Assembly (NCBI GenBank): GCA_943735955.1 | Contig: OX030960.1 | Span: 4,269,787 to 4,333,786, forward strand | Direction of reading: 5' to 3' | From: Piscicola geometra | Taxonomy: Eukaryota; Annelida; Clitellata; Hirudinida; Piscicolidae | Length of the DNA: 64,000 nucleotides | Shown here: positions 1 to 18,130 of the stretch, one piece after another | How positions within the stretch are numbered: the first letter of the stretch is position 1 | How the letters are laid out: each line of letters starts with the position of its first letter | The notes under the pieces: generated by a model | The model's database searches: none | What the model saw: only the letters and a program-made list of their open reading frames with translations | Told to the model about the DNA's origin: nothing | Position numbers and translations under genes: made by a program

Positions 1-1630
1 CTCTTCTCCTTCTTTATCATTATTATCTCTCTTCTTCTTTATCATTATTATCTCTCTCCTTCTTTATCATTATTATCTCTCTTCCTTCTTTATCATTATT
101 ATCTCTCTTCTTCTTTATCATTATTATCTCTCTTCTCTTCTTTTATCATTATTATCTCTCTTCTTCTTTATCATTATTATCTCTCTCCTTCTTTATCATT
201 ATTATCTCTCTCCTTCTTTATCATTATTCTCTCTCTTCTTTATCATTATTATCTCTCTCTTCTTTATCATTATTATCTCTCTCCTTCTTTATCATTATTA
301 TCTCTCTCCTTCTTTATCATTATTATCTCTCTCCTTCTTTATCATTATTATCTCTCTCCTTCTTTATCATTATTATCTCTCTCCTTCTTTATCATTATTA
401 TCTCTCTCTTCTTTATCATTATTATCTCTCTCCTTCTTTATCATTATTATCTCTCTCCTTCTTTATCATTATTATCTCTCTCCTTCTTTATCATTATTAT
501 CTCTCTTCTTCTTTATCATTATTATCTCTCTTCTTCTTTATCATTATTATCTCTCTTCTTCTTTATCATTATTATCTCTCTTCTTCTTTATCATTATTAT
601 CTCTCTCCTTCTTTATCATTATTATCTCTCTTCTTCTTTATCATTATTATCTCTCTTCTTCTTTATCATTATTATCTCTCTTCTTCTTTATCATTATTAT
701 CTCTCTCTCTTCTTTATCATTATTATCTCTCTTCTTCTTTATCATTATTATCTCTCTCCTTCTTTATCATTATTATCTCTCTCCTTCTTTATCATTATTA
801 TCTCTCTTCTTCTTTATCATTATTATCTCTCTCCTTCTTTATCATTATTATCTCTCTCCTTCTTTATCATTATTATCTCTCTCCTTCTTTATCATTATTA
901 TCTCTCTCCTTCTTTATCATTATTATCTCTCTCTCTTCTTTTATCATTATTATCTCTCTCCTTCTTTATCATTATTATCTCTCTCCTTCTTTATCATTAT
1001 TATCTCTCTCCTTCTTTATCATTATTATCTCTCTCCTTCTTTATCATTATTATCTCTCTCCTTCTTTATCATTATTATCTCTCTCCTTCTTTATCATTAT
1101 TATCTCTCTCCTTCTTTATCATTATTATCTCTCTCCTTCTTTATCATTATTATCTCTCTCCTTCTTTATCATTATTATCTCTCTCCTTCTTTATCATTAT
1201 TATCTCTCTCCTTCTTTATCATTATTATCTCTCTCCTTCTTTATCATTATTATCTCTCTCCTTCTTTATCATTATTATCTCTCTCCTTCTTTATCATTAT
1301 TATCTCTCTCCTTCTTTATCATTATTATCTCTCTCCTTCTTTATCATTATTATCTCTCTTCTTCTTTATCATTATTATCTCTCTTCTTCTTTATCATTAT
1401 TATCTCTCTTCTTCTTTATCATTATTATCTCTCTTCTTCTTTATCATTATTATCTCTCTTCTTCTTTATCATTATTATCTCTCTTCTTCTTTATCATTAT
1501 TATCTCTCTCCTTCTTTATCATTATTATCTCTCTCCTTCTTTATCATTATTATCTCTCTCCTTCTTTATCATTATTATCTCTCTCCTTCTTTATCATTAT
1601 TATCTCTCTTCTTCTTTATCATTATTATCT
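1..1630. repeat. 24-bp minisatellite, about 68 copies
   Basis: The stretch is almost entirely a tandem array of a 24-bp unit, TCTTTATCATTATTATCTCTCTCC, with small variants (CTT for CCT, occasional indels). It runs from the window edge to about 1630, so its full length is unknown. It lies 5' of the first visible CDC45 exon and is probably in an intron of that gene or just upstream. Confidence 0.97.
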
Positions 1631-1867
1631 TTCATTCCTTCTTCACGAGCTCTTTCTCTCTATCATCTTTTTTTTCTGATTCTTTCTAGCTCGTCGTTTT
1701 CCCATTTCAAACATTCTATTCACCAACCAACCAAACAATTCACCCACCATTCCATCTGCTTGATCATTATCACACCCACCTGTCACTATCCCACTCACCA
1801 CCATAGTCCCAACCATCCCATCCCATCCCATCCCTCTCATCCACCACTCAGTCCATCCGATCAAGAG

Positions 1868-5528
<3,661 letters not shown>

Positions 5529-6381
5529 AGTTAGGTGATTATAAAAATAGAAGCATTATATTATATAATTTATGTATCGATATTTAACAATTATTAATTG
5601 ATAATAGAAAAAAAATATATATAAATGTTAAATAAATTATGAACAGTCGTGGAGGTAAGAATGGAGGACAAGGGAAGATTTTTTGACACACTGATTAGCT
5701 TGCTACAGGACTGAAGTTGTTGTCATTTTGTTTTAAGTTTTTTGTCGATTTTAGATTTTTAACATTCGTTATGTATTCTTTTGCTGCTATTCCAATATTA
5801 TATCAATTTTTAATTTTTTAAATTTATTGTTTATTTAAAAATATGTTAAATCATTGTGTGTGGAAACGTTAAAATTTTAATAGATTTTGGTTAACAGATT
5901 TCACTTTTTAATGAGATACTATTTGATTAGTTTTTTAATGTGTTATTTCTTTAATTATTCAAAAATAAATATTGAATAATCTTCACAACTTGGTGCATCA
6001 CTTATGACGACAAACTTTGTTATAACAGTGGTTCCGATATTTAGTTCTCTTCGCACTTTAATTTATCCTATTGATTCAAACATTTTTTACAATTAATAAT
6101 TTTATTCAATATTTTAAAACTATAAATAAATTTTATGCTAATATAGGTGTCTAAAATTGTTTATATGTATTCTGACATCACATTGACTAACAAAAACAAC
6201 ATGTCGGCCTAGTAACCAGAGCAGGTGGATTTTTTAGAATTTTAAGTGCTCAATTTTTCATAATGACTAGTAAATTGTTTTTATTTTAACTTTAAATAAT
6301 ATTCAACTTTTCAAAGTTGTTATTCTATTTCAGTTGTGAATTGTTTAGATATTGGCAAGAGTTCAAAATCATTAACTAGAA
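5529..6381. other. Intergenic, AT-rich; possible polyA signal
   Basis: No coding exon is seen. AATAAA at 5631-5636 is a possible polyadenylation signal for CDC45. A pyrimidine tract ending in TTTCAG near 6333 looks like a splice acceptor for a 5' UTR exon, or a trans-splice site, of the gene starting at 6382. Confidence 0.5.
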
Positions 6382-9300
6382 ATGAGTTACGATATGTTAG
6401 TGCCATTAAAAAGTGGATTCCGTGGTAAGACATTCAACATCCCGAAAGATCGTCTGCTGAAGCAGCAGCCCTCAATCATAACAGTGAGTTGCAAATCCAA
6501 AGAATCATTAGCAACTATTACCCTTTAAAAATCCACCTTCCCAAAATGTTGTATCATTCCACGTTATTCCACTTTTAATAACCATCAATAACCCCATTAT
6601 TTTCCATCCCCCACCTCAGAACTCTAAGGTAGCTTCGAGCAAGAGGGGCATGATCGGCGGCAAAGGACGAGAATGGGTGAGTGACGTTTACAAGTTGCTG
6701 GTGCAGATGGCAGACCGGGAAGAGGCACATCTGTACCTGCAGCCAGTCGATCCTGTCAAGCACTCAGTTGGTGCTCTCTTCCTCCTTCAATGCATTTAGA
6801 TGAGATTTACATAGATTAATTTTGGGATTATTTTGCGTTACATTGCATCACATAGTATTTATGATTTTCCTTTTTGCCCAGTCTACACTACTGCAAACCA
6901 TCTGCCACTACTGCAATTCTCATGCTCACCACAACCTCTGAGAGCAACTAATCAATGCTTCATAACACCAATCCCACCACCATCATTTCTCATCTCCACC
7001 ATCCCTACCATCATCATCCTCTATCCTCACTACCACCATCATTCAACGCCACAACTATCCCCCATCCACCACTCCCAGGACTTCTACAGCATGGTTCTCG
7101 AGCCTCTGGATCTTTCAAAGATTCAGTTGAACATCCACGGCGGTCGCTACTCCGACCTCTCCGAGGTTTGCAACGACGTCTCACAGATGCTGCACAACCT
7201 ACTCCTCTTGCACCAAGAACCAGGCTCTTATGTGCGTTGTCTTTGGTAGTAGGGGTTGAGAAGATGAGGAGTTTAGAATAAAGTATTGAATGGTGTTCAA
7301 TTTAATTAAAAATGTTATGTAAATGGTAATTGATTAAATCTTTATAAGTCAATTGATTAATTAGATGTTAATTAACTAATTTAATTTTTCAATTCTGTGT
7401 GGGTATAGGAGAACAGGAGTCTGTTGAGAGTGCAGGCCTGGTTCAAGCAAGAGGCTGACAAAATCAGAGTCAAGAGGTTGGTGTGGTTTGGTATTTGTAT
7501 TATGTGGTTTGGTGTGGCTGTTATGTGGTGAGGTGGGATAGTAAGGTGGTAGTTCTTAGGTTAGGCTGATTTTATTTTGTGCATATTGTAGTTAAGGCAG
7601 TCCAATTTTCATTAATTTTCTGAAACTTTGGCGACCACCCCCACACCACAACAACCACCACAGCGAAACCTACAAAGGTTTTGTACTCACTCGAACTCCA
7701 CAAGGCAAGAGTCTCTCAGAACGCATCGATGCCATCGAGAAGCACAACAGATACGTCCTTGGAGCGCCCTTCACCTTCCTCTCTCCCTCCTCCTCTTCTT
7801 CCACCTCCTCCTTCACCTCTCAATCCTTCTCTCACTCAAACTCCAAGCCCACATTGTATTCTTTTTCTTCCTTCAACCCTCACCACTCCATCCCACCGAG
7901 ACAGTCGCAGAGTCTCTTGTCTTCCCCATCTGTCCTCCCTTCCCAAGCCAGACCTGTGAGCGTTCACGCCTTTAATATAAACTTTTCGATCATTTACGAA
8001 TTACCATTTCTTCCAAATATTTTCAAGTAAAACCACATGCACGAACCCAATTGTCGTCAATTCTTAGTTCGAATGCCTTCTAAGGAAATTCAAACACCCA
8101 CAAAATCTTAAATCCTATAATAAAAGCATTCATAGCAATCACATCAAATTTTTGCCGTCAACTTTGCATGCCCATCCATCCGATGATCCACCCTCAAGAT
8201 GCAAAAGGTGATAGTGAGTTACGGCGCCAAGGGGGAGAAGGGCAGGGGCTCAAGCGATGTAACCAGACCGCTAATCAGCAACAACAACGTTAATCTAATC
8301 AACAACAACACTAACAACAAGAGCAGAACTAGTAGTAGTTGTAGTGGAAGTGGTGCTTCGAGAGTTGTGGCTGGCGGTGGTAGTGAGGGGGATGCAGAGG
8401 GTGGGGGTGATGGTATTCGAGAGATGAGGGTGTTGGGGCGTGGGGCAGGGGTGGTGGAGGGTTCAAAGGTCACGCTTTCTTCCTCCCTCAACAACCTCAA
8501 CAAGACTACTACTACTAGCACTGCCAAGCAACTGGAGTACGTCATCCTACAACGACCCACCAACAAGGCCAACAAACTCTACATCCTCAAAACCAATCGT
8601 CCCACCCAACAACAACAACAACAAACCACTACTACTACTATCACCAGCACCATCAAACATCCATCCACACAATCCTCTGCCAATAATTCCCTTCCCTTAA
8701 TCCCATCCCACTCCACCTCCCTCCACTCCACCTCCCTCCACTCCATCCACTCCACCTCCCTCCACTCCATCCACTCCACCACCACAAATCCCGTTCAGTT
8801 CAACCACAAAAACAGCGATGAAACATCTTTTTCAATCAACATCATCGACAACTCATCCACCGACCTGCTCATTCTCTCGTTCCATCCTTCTGTCATTTAC
8901 CTGGGCGCTTCTTCCTTCACTACGGATCAACCGATTGTTCTGACCGATGAGGGCTTCAACATACCATGGAATGGTGGGTTGTGGGTGGCTTGTGGCGTGG
9001 TTGTGGGTGGCTTGTGGTTGTATGGTGTGGATGGATGGTTGTGTGGTCTGGGTGATGGAAGGATGGTGGTGTGATGGATGGTGGTTTGGTATGGGTGGTG
9101 TGGTGAATAGTGGACGTCGTGAGGGTCCTTCATCACTGCATCGCTTCATCACTGCAGGGGGGGTCGACGGCACATCAAGGCAACTCCTCATTCGACCTAG
9201 CGACCTCTTGCGCTGCTGTCTCGGTCGGCATGGCAACCAACACGTCCTCTTCCTCTTCTTCCTCCCACACTTCTCTGCAGAACTATCCTCAAAAACTTGT

Positions 9301-12094
9301 CATCCATCCACCAACAGCAGCAGCAGCCTCCATCCATCCAACTCCTGCAACCACTTGGTCATCCTCACTGAAGCGCTCAACAGACAACAGTCTTCACTCC
9401 TCCTTTCATTCCTCTACTCCTTCCACCATCAGTCCATCTTTGCTACTTCTCTCTTCTCAGAGCTCAACCAGGTGTTTTTTTATCTGTTCTACCGTTTTTA
9501 CTATATATTAATTTTTTTAAATTATTTTTTTTTATCTTTAAGTTTTTTATATATATTTTTTTAAATATTAAATTTTTTATTAATTTTTTTTGTATATTCA
9601 CTTTTATTTATATAATCATTTTAAAAATCTTGTTTTTTTAATATTTTATAATTAACTTTCATATTACCAACGCAGGATTGTGTGAAAGCTCTTCTGAATT
9701 GCTTGCAGCTCCAAATTACAAGCACGTCCACTTCAATTTCTCTCTCTTCCACCACTTCCAACATGCATAAAAACAACAATAGATACAAAAACACCAACAA
9801 CAACAATAGATACAAAAACAACAACAACGACAATAGATACAAAAACAACAACAACGACAACAGCAACTACAACTACAACAACAACGTCAAAAAGATCAGC
9901 TGCAAACAGCGGAGACCTTCACTACTTCCTGCCAGTCAGAGCCTCAGCAGTGGGCTGAACAGAGACGTCTGCAGTCGAGATGATGATGCCATACCGTTAG
10001 TTTATCTTGCGCTCGCATGTTGATGGTGTGGTATGGGCAGTACAGTGGGTAGTAATGTGTGAGTAATTTGTTGATGATGACCACTAACTCGCTGGTGATC
10101 CTGCTATGTGTTCCCTGTGTGTTTGCTATGTGTTTGCTATGTGTTCGCTGTGTGTTTTCTGTGTGTTTGCTATGTGTTTGCTGTGTGTTTGCTATGTGTT
10201 TGTTATGTGTTCGCTATGTGTTTGCTATGTGTTCTCTGCGTGTTTTCTCTTTTTGTCGGCATTTATGATGTGTTTGGTGCTCTCTTTCTTGTGTTTGTTG
10301 TTTGGGTGCCTCATGCAACAACAACAACTGCAACAGTGCAACGCGTGGAGGGCTGAGGGGGGGTGCAGACACCGAGGCAGGGTCACACACTTCTCTACTT
10401 ATCCTCCTCTTCTATCTTTTCCATCTTTCATTTTTTCTTCTTTATTCTCTTTTTTTCATCATTATTTTCTTCTTTCATTAATTCTTCCCTCCTTCCTTCC
10501 ACCACAGGACTCAAGTGAAGCAGGAGCCTCCTGATGATGATGAGGACTTTCTGGAGTTTCACGAGATCACCAACCTGCCCACCAACCGTTGCTATGGTAA
10601 TGATGCTGCTGCTCATGGTAACGATACCTCCATCGCCAATGGTGATGATGAGGCGCATAATGGTGCTAGTGGTAATGATGATGATGCAAGTGGCGGTGGT
10701 GGTGGTGGTGGTGGGGGTGGGGGTAGTAATGAGGGTGATGATGATAGTATGCTGAATGACGAACGGGGTGGCATGGGTAAGCTGGTGATGGATGATGATG
10801 ATGATGATGGTGGTAATGCCATGAGAAATTCCTTGTACAAGTACTTGTGTGATGATAATGATGATGATGAGGATGAGAAGGATGATGGCGCCATCCAGCC
10901 CGATGATGATGATGACGATTACGAGTATGGAAAGAGGAAGAGGAAGAAGAGAAAGGCGCGAAAGTCTGTGCCGAAAAAGAAGAAGCTCGAATGCAACGCT
11001 GACGATACTGATTATGATATCAACACCAACAACAACAATAAAAATAATAACAACAACAACAATAAAAAGACGAAGAAGTCAAAGTTGCTGGCGGCTTACA
11101 ACGCCATAAAGAGCAGGTCGATGTCGGCCGTTGAGAGTCTGTCGCAGAGCAGTCTGCACCGGTTGGACAGTCGCCAACAGGAAGGTGCTTGGTGAGGGGC
11201 AGGGTAGACCTCTTGTTGTGATGATAATAATATAATAATTATTTTTATTATTCTTTATTATAACTACAAGGCTGTCTAATTTTGATAAAATTGCATTTCT
11301 ATACTGCACACCACTTTTTAAAATAATCAAAGCCTATATATAGACCTAAAAACAAGCAAATTATCGAATGTCGTTGCTGGCAGGAGTGGCCGAGACAGAC
11401 AGCGACAAGACGAACACGGTTGACGAGGAGGAGGCTTACGACGACTTCAGCGATGACACCGCTGATGAGAATGACGATGAGGCCAAGCCCGAAGTAGTGT
11501 TTTGTATACACCCACTGCCCACTTCACCCACCTCCCCAAGCTCATCCACTGCCCACTTCACCCACCTCCCCAAGCTCATCCACTGCCCACTTCACCTACC
11601 TCCCCAAGCACATCCACTCCCCAAGCACACCTACCTCCCCAAGCACATCCACTCCCCACTTCACCCACCTTCCCAAGCACATCCACTCCCCAAGCACACC
11701 CTCCTCCCCAAGCACATCCACTCTTAAAGCACACCCACCTCCCCAAGCACACCCACCTCCGCAACCCAAACCCACTTCTCCAGCCCCTCCTCACCATCAC
11801 ATACCACCACAGAATCCTGACGTCTTGCTGACGTACGAGGAACAGCCAGTCACGTGCCCCATCACACAAGCGCCCTTCAGCCAGCCAATGAGGAACCCCC
11901 ATTGCGGTCACGTGTATGACGTCAAGGGCGTCCAACAGCTGATCACGCTCAGGGGCGAGAAAGCCAGGTTGGTGTGTGTGTGTGTTGGAGGAGGGAATGG
12001 GGTGAGAAAGAGTGATTGGAGGGGTGGTTGAGTAAGTGGGATTTTGAATTAATAAAATGCCGAGTTTTATTCTCATGCAAAGTATGGAGTTCAC

Positions 12095-12127
<33 letters not shown>

Positions 12128-12242
12128 GAACCCTCCCCACAGATGTCCTGTATCCGGTTGTCACAACGACCAACCACTGCAACTTGCAAATTTGATAAGC
12201 GCCAACATACGAACTGAGGTAAATGACAGCAACGGATCATGA
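6382..12242 (+). CDS. Bromodomain protein with C-terminal NSE2-type SP-RING (fusion model)
   Basis: Twelve exons join in phase into 1071 residues: 6382-6483, 6620-6766, 7079-7231, 7409-7476, 7664-7955, 8199-8973, 9158-9471, 9676-9995, 10508-11184, 11384-11496, 11813-11967, 12143-12242. Residues about 53-150 resemble a bromodomain (VDPVKHSDFYSMVLEPLDLS, then HNLLLLHQEPGSYENRSLL); the acetyl-lysine-binding Asn seems replaced by His. The middle is low complexity (Ser/Thr, Asn, Asp, Gly runs) with a Lys/Arg-rich patch and one unassigned block near residues 480-560. Residues 988-1060 match the SP-RING of NSE2/MMS21, the SUMO E3 ligase of the SMC5/6 complex: VTCPITQAPFSQPMRN, then C1018-G-H1020 and C1040-PVSG-C1044 as likely zinc ligands. 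The SMC5-binding N-terminal helices of NSE2 are not recognisable. It could be two genes: ATG at 8199 is an alternative start and a break could lie near 10508. Bromodomain call about 0.7, SP-RING about 0.9, single gene about 0.5. Confidence 0.65.
8698..8785 (+). repeat. Coding repeat (Ser-Thr-Ser-Leu-His-Ser) in bromodomain gene
   Basis: Imperfect 15-bp units of CCACTCCACCTCCCT type inside the exon 8199-8973 encode repeated HSTSLHS peptides. Confidence 0.8.
10099..10250. repeat. 12-bp tandem repeat (TGTGTTTGCTAT)
   Basis: About twelve imperfect units in the intron between exons ending at 9995 and starting at 10508. The Cys/Val-rich open frames here are artefacts. Confidence 0.9.
11500..11790. 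repeat. CCCACTTCACCCACCTCCCCAAG minisatellite
   Basis: Degenerate tandem units of roughly 30 bp fill the intron immediately before the SP-RING exon at 11813, supplying its pyrimidine-rich 3' end. Confidence 0.9.
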
Positions 12243-12496
12243 CGAACCGAGATTTAGGCTCTGAAAACGTGAAATTGTTAGCATTGAACTGTAGAAGATT
12301 GTAGGTCGTCATCTGTATATAATCTGTATAAATCTTTCTATTGCAAATATTCTTTCCGTTCGTTATAACGATCATCGCACTTAAAAGATGTAATGCGTGT
12401 GTTTTGAGGAGTTGCACGTCGCTATTGCAAATGTAAGTTCTAAACATTCTCCATTTTAATTGGTTGATGCTTTCTAAAGAAGAGAATGTTTCTCCC

Positions 12497-15400
12497 TTAA
12501 GCAGCCACTTGTGCGTGTTCATGGTGAGGAGGAGGAGGAGGAGGAGGAAGTGTCTTAGTGATGGAGTGAGCGAAGAATGACTTGATGTAGATGAATGAAT
12601 TGAAGGAGTTGAATGAAGTAAAGATGGAGGCAGATGCCCTTGCTGATGACTGGTTGGTGCGCACATTATGCAAATGAGGCGACGTCACCAGCTGCTGTGG
12701 AGAGTTCACTCTGACGTAGAAGTTGATGACGTCAGCTTGGTCTTCTTGGTTCAAGAAGCCTAATCCTGCTTCCCATCTCCAAGGTCATGTGACGTATGAT
12801 GACGTGTTGTGTGGGCCTTTGTGGCGGTGAGGTGTCCCCTTGCAACTTAGCCATTCGTTTATGATAACAGAAAAGAATAATGTTTTTAATTGAAAAAGAA
12901 AAATTAGTTTAATGTAATCAATATTCTTTAAATAAAACTATTTTTTCAACTTTTAGTGATTTATACAGAAAAAATGGTTTATTATGAATATTCGTATATA
13001 AATGCAATAAAATTAAATAAATGCAATAACCACGGCAATAAAGATCTTCTGCGCTTTGGAGGGCTCAAGCAAATAGGCTGATGTGCGCGATCGATAGGGA
13101 TCAACTGAGCAAACTAGGTGAAACTAGGACTGTGCGGGAAGTAGGGAGAGGGTATTGCAACGGGCGATGAATCCAAATGCCCCGCCACACCTTCACAATG
13201 AATCCGAACGAGATCATAAGGCAACCCAATCGATCATCGGCTGTCCATAGAATGTCATGCATTAAAACTCTTCGGATCAATCGATTGCAAATGAAAGAAA
13301 GTTATTGCCAAACGCGTGAAAGTTGATTTGAAAAGGAACACACTCACATACACACTCAAATGCACAGACAGCCATGCACAAGTACACTGTCATAGACACA
13401 TACAGTTTTCTTTTACAAGCTTGCTAAACACGCAAACACACCGAAATGCACACCTACAAATACATCCAAAAATACAAAAAAGCCGCACTCACAAGGACAA
13501 ATATAATGAAGCATACAAACACACCTCAAACTACACTCACAAAGGCACACAAAGAAGCATAACAGGAGCCACAACAAACTGATTAAAAAAGAGAAAAGGG
13601 TTTGAGTGAAAGCCACCAACCACCCTTCATCTATCTCAATCTCCTACTTTCATCATTATCTTTTTGTTTTATCTCACTCTGCCCTGCATCCATCATCAAA
13701 CTCATAGTGCTTGTACGATCGATGACACCTGTACTTACCCCTCTATTAGGTTAATGAGTTCCTTCGGAGTATCACCATGACTTCAAAGCTGAAGGGGTTT
13801 CAAAAACATTTTGAAACATTTTTAAAATTCTGAAACATTCAAAGAAAATTAAAACACTTGCAAACACCTTTCTAAACCACATTACAAACACGATTTAAAA
13901 ACCAAATAACACTCACAACAACACTATAGTCGAGTGAAAAAAAGTCCACATATTAACTCCTTAACACTATACAATTACACTTTTTCAAATAAAACTATAC
14001 AACAACCCTTTTTCAAATAACACTCTACAACAACACTTTTTCAAAGACTTCTGGACAACACAGAATCTGAAGCAGTTCCAGAGAATGCAATAGATCCAGA
14101 GGCAACTCTCACAGCCTGCATGGATACACGCACACATGCTGTATCGATTGCCTCCACAGCTGCCAACCTGGCCATCTTTCCCTTTGACATTTTACTCATT
14201 TTTTTATAATTTCTATTTTTTTATCAAAATATATTCTTTCATTTATCATCGTCATTATTGTCTTTTTCATACTAATTAAAATCTTTAAAAAATCTTTTTT
14301 CAATTTTTCCGTTTTTTTCTTTGCTCTAATTTTCTTTAGTTAGTCGTGATACTTTTCAAAAATGTTCAGTCATGTCTCCTCTTTCATGTCTCCAGGAATT
14401 TCTATGCCGGAAGAAGAATTTGAATGGAAGCGGAAATAGAAAAGTTTCGAAAAAAGAAGATTAAATTCTTCTCGCGTCTTTTAAAAAAAAGCATTATGCG
14501 CGGAATCAACTATCAATCACTCACGACCAAAACGACTTCAAAACCAAAATGGCGTCCTCTATATTAGAATGGTGACTCAAGGGCGTGCAAAGGTCAGAGG
14601 TTTGTGAGGGCTGTTGAGTGGAAGACACACAATCAATACAGCCTCTGATGCAGCTCAAGTGGCTGGAGGAAGGAAGGGTGGATGGAGGAAAATGTGTGGA
14701 TGAAGGAAAAATGTGTGGATGAGTGATGAAAGAATGCAGAAGAAAATATTGATAGATAGAAGATAGATGGATAGATAAGAAAATAGTTATAAAAATGTGG
14801 AAATAAACAGACGAACCGAAAAAAATATCACATTACAAATCTCTTCCAAAGCCAGGCAAAGCCGTTACTGGCACATACAGCAGACTTGTCGGGCGCCGTT
14901 ATTATTGAGAGTTACTTTCAAAGACTGAAAATAATGAGACATTATATAGGGGTCGGGTGAGGGTGCTTAAGCCGTCTAACTGACAGCTGCTCTTAACGAG
15001 CGTCTGTTGCTTCCTATGAAAGGAACACCAGACGCCTGCTTGTGTCCTACAAAGAGATTTAATCGAAAAAATTTCGTTTTTCCCAGATTTTTATTTTTCT
15101 TTCTGGCACAAAAGGCTTTATTTTTAATTAAAATAGAGTTTAGGTTGCATTGAATATGCGTAGACATAAGCTATAAACCATGCTGTTCATTCGTTCAACA
15201 GCTCCACCAATTCATTTAAAGTTTTTCACCCTTCCATTCAACCCCATTGTGAAGCCCTCTTTTCCACCCAACAAGAAAGGTTTATAATCCTTGTAGCGAC
15301 TACATCAACCCTGCGTCTCCCCACAATAACTCGGTTCCTGAAAGCATCCATGCAAAATTTAATGCAGTGTTTTTGCCCAATTTCCAACAGTTTATTAACT

Positions 15401-18034
15401 TATCTCGCATTCACTAATCGATGCATGCATTCATCTTCCTCCTATCTTTTCAGCCATTCATTTCATCCTTATCTTCACGGCCATCTTTGAAGTTCTTCTT
15501 TTCTTGGCTTTTTGTTAATCAATGCATTCATTCACACATGAACTTGTTTCTTTTTTCATTTACCCATTTATTGATTCATTTATTCATTATTTCTGCCATT
15601 CACTCTTTGAATTGCTAATTCATGAACCTATTCATTTTAAATTTTCCATTCTCCCATTCACAAAAATTAACATATTTAAACCATTTTATTTTCCAAGATT
15701 TCGTACGCTATATTCAGCTCATTTATCTTGCATTGATCACTCCGTTAATCAGGCGTCGGCTAAAACTTGAAGATGGTTGTTTTAAAATTTGCCTCAGCAT
15801 CATTCGATCCACTCCTTTTTATATTCTCTCGGCGCATCCAAGTTATTCATCCATCCATTTCTCCATCTCATTCATTCATTCCATTTATCCACCCATTCAT
15901 CCACCCATTCACCAATTCCATTCATCCATCCATTCACCTACCCCATTCATCTACCTCATTCATCAATTCCATTCATCCCCCATTCATCCCCCATTCATCC
16001 ACTCCATTCATCCCCCATTCATCCCCTATTCATCCACTCCATTCATCAACTCCATTCATCCATCTCCATTTCCATACCACACCGCTACGAACGTTTAACT
16101 TCATTTCTACAATGCACTAAAACCACGACGTTGTTTCAAGGAGCTCCAGTGCGAAGAGATTTCAGACCATAAAACCTCAATTCAATGCTCCAGATCTCGC
16201 CTATTACTTCCTCGTGTAGTTTCTCTCTCTTTGGAAATCGCATAGATCGTCGTTTTAGGGGTTTTTGGTGCCGCAAATTGAGTTTTTCTCACAGAAACCA
16301 TTGAGTTTTCATTTAGTTCAGAGCAAATACAAGGCATAATACAACAGAACGAATTAAAAATGTAGTGGGGAGAATAATTACTAAGGGGTGTAAAACCAGA
16401 CGCGTTAAAAGATGGATAATGTAAATATAAATATAAACATTAATAGAATATAAAAACATGAATGAATAAAATAATAACAATAATAATAACAACATTAATA
16501 ATAATAATAATATAGGGAACACCGATGGTGGTAATAGGAATACATAATGAACTTTTTAATCTGATTAAGAGCATCCATTGCAGCCGAACAAGAGGAAACT
16601 TCCATAGGATTTGCCTTCAAGAGCATCCATTGCAGCCGAACAAGAGGAAACTTCCATAGGATTTGCCTTCAAGAGCATCCGAATGCAACTTGAAGATTTG
16701 AGACTTTGGCAGCTTCTACAGAACCAGAACTGTCTCACTAAATCTTAGACAGCGTAGAGTGCACACAAACACGACTTTATAAGCTCTCTGACTTTCTGGT
16801 TCGTTCTTTAGGATTTATGGGATTTTGAAAGTTTCAGCATAAGCATTGAAGGTCGTACATGGATGCTTGGAGGCATTTTAAATATAAAAATCCAAAAATG
16901 TTTACTTAATTGAAAAGCAAACATCGAATCAAATCTTTTCTAAGAAAGTACAAAAGGCATGTAAGATGGATGCGTGCATACCTAGATGCATAAAAAATAT
17001 GAGAAAAAAGTTGTTATACATATGTATGCATATCACATAATTTCACGCACACACACACACACACACATTCACACAGAAACTACAAAAGTGTACATACATA
17101 CATGCGTATGGCGATGTGCGTGTGCTGGGGGCGGGCGATAAAAGGGCGCTTGTGTGTGCAAGGGCGGTATGAACTGCAGCAGTTGAGTGGTTTAAAAGAT
17201 CATTGTGGCGTGTACTTCTGGACATACAACTAACTGCACTTTGGTAGACTCTCCAAACTTTCTGAGCACACTCTTCGACCAGCATCCTTCAGCATCGACT
17301 TTGAGGTTGCTGCTGTAGCACCAGATCATTCATTCACTTGTAGGGAGTAATTTGCGCCGGCAAGTTTGAATAGAACGTTCAATAAGTTATTGATTTTTAC
17401 AAAACCTTGAGTGTTTTTGATAGTAGCTCAGAGCACTGAAACCACGGGCACACGCTATCGTAAAGCATAAAGCAATTTAATGCGGCCAGAACAACTTTTC
17501 TATTCACTAAATTCATTCTATAGTAACCACCAAAAAAACATAAAAACATATGAAAACACGCACGGAAAACTTTAATTCACATTAAACCACATGAACAACA
17601 CATAAAACGCATTAAAAACACATAAAAAACCCTAAACCGCATAAACAACACATAAGAAACACATAAACAGCATCTTGACCATCACACAGAAGCATGGAAA
17701 GTGTACAGTAGAAACTGCTCTGACACAAATAACCTTTGACGATCCTTAAGCACCTCTCAAGGACTCTGCACTGACCTCTGTGAGAATCTTACAAGTATTC
17801 CTCTCACCGTAAAATTCATTTTGAAGTTAATTCTTTCTTGGATTTAATATCAAAACTTTAATATTTTGATTAGAATAGGTTAAATCTTCACCTTTATTGT
17901 TTATGTTATTATCCTCCTTGCCATAAACAATATTTTAATCAGCATCTTCAAAATGTTTATCTCAAGTATGGTTGCTTATGCAATTGCATACGCATAATTC
18001 AAGCCTGGTTATATTTAAACTCTTCAAAATTATC

Positions 18035-18073
<39 letters not shown>

Positions 18074-18074
18074 G

Positions 18075-18130
<56 letters not shown>

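Noticed and set aside
1..1630. CRISPR-like regular array
   Set aside because: There are no unique spacers; the 24-bp unit repeats directly, and the DNA is from an animal.
9110..9471. Ser-rich frame of the exon 9158-9471
   Set aside because: It meets a stop after splicing to the exon at 9676, while the alternative frame is in phase with both neighbours.
14976..15167. 63-codon minus-strand frame
   Set aside because: No splice context, no family resemblance, and it overlaps the hairpin.
17220..17311. Possible minus-strand exon reading NLKVDAEGCWSKSVLRKFG
   Set aside because: It has a good GTATGT donor, but its phase fits neither neighbouring exon of the minus-strand gene, so it is left unannotated.
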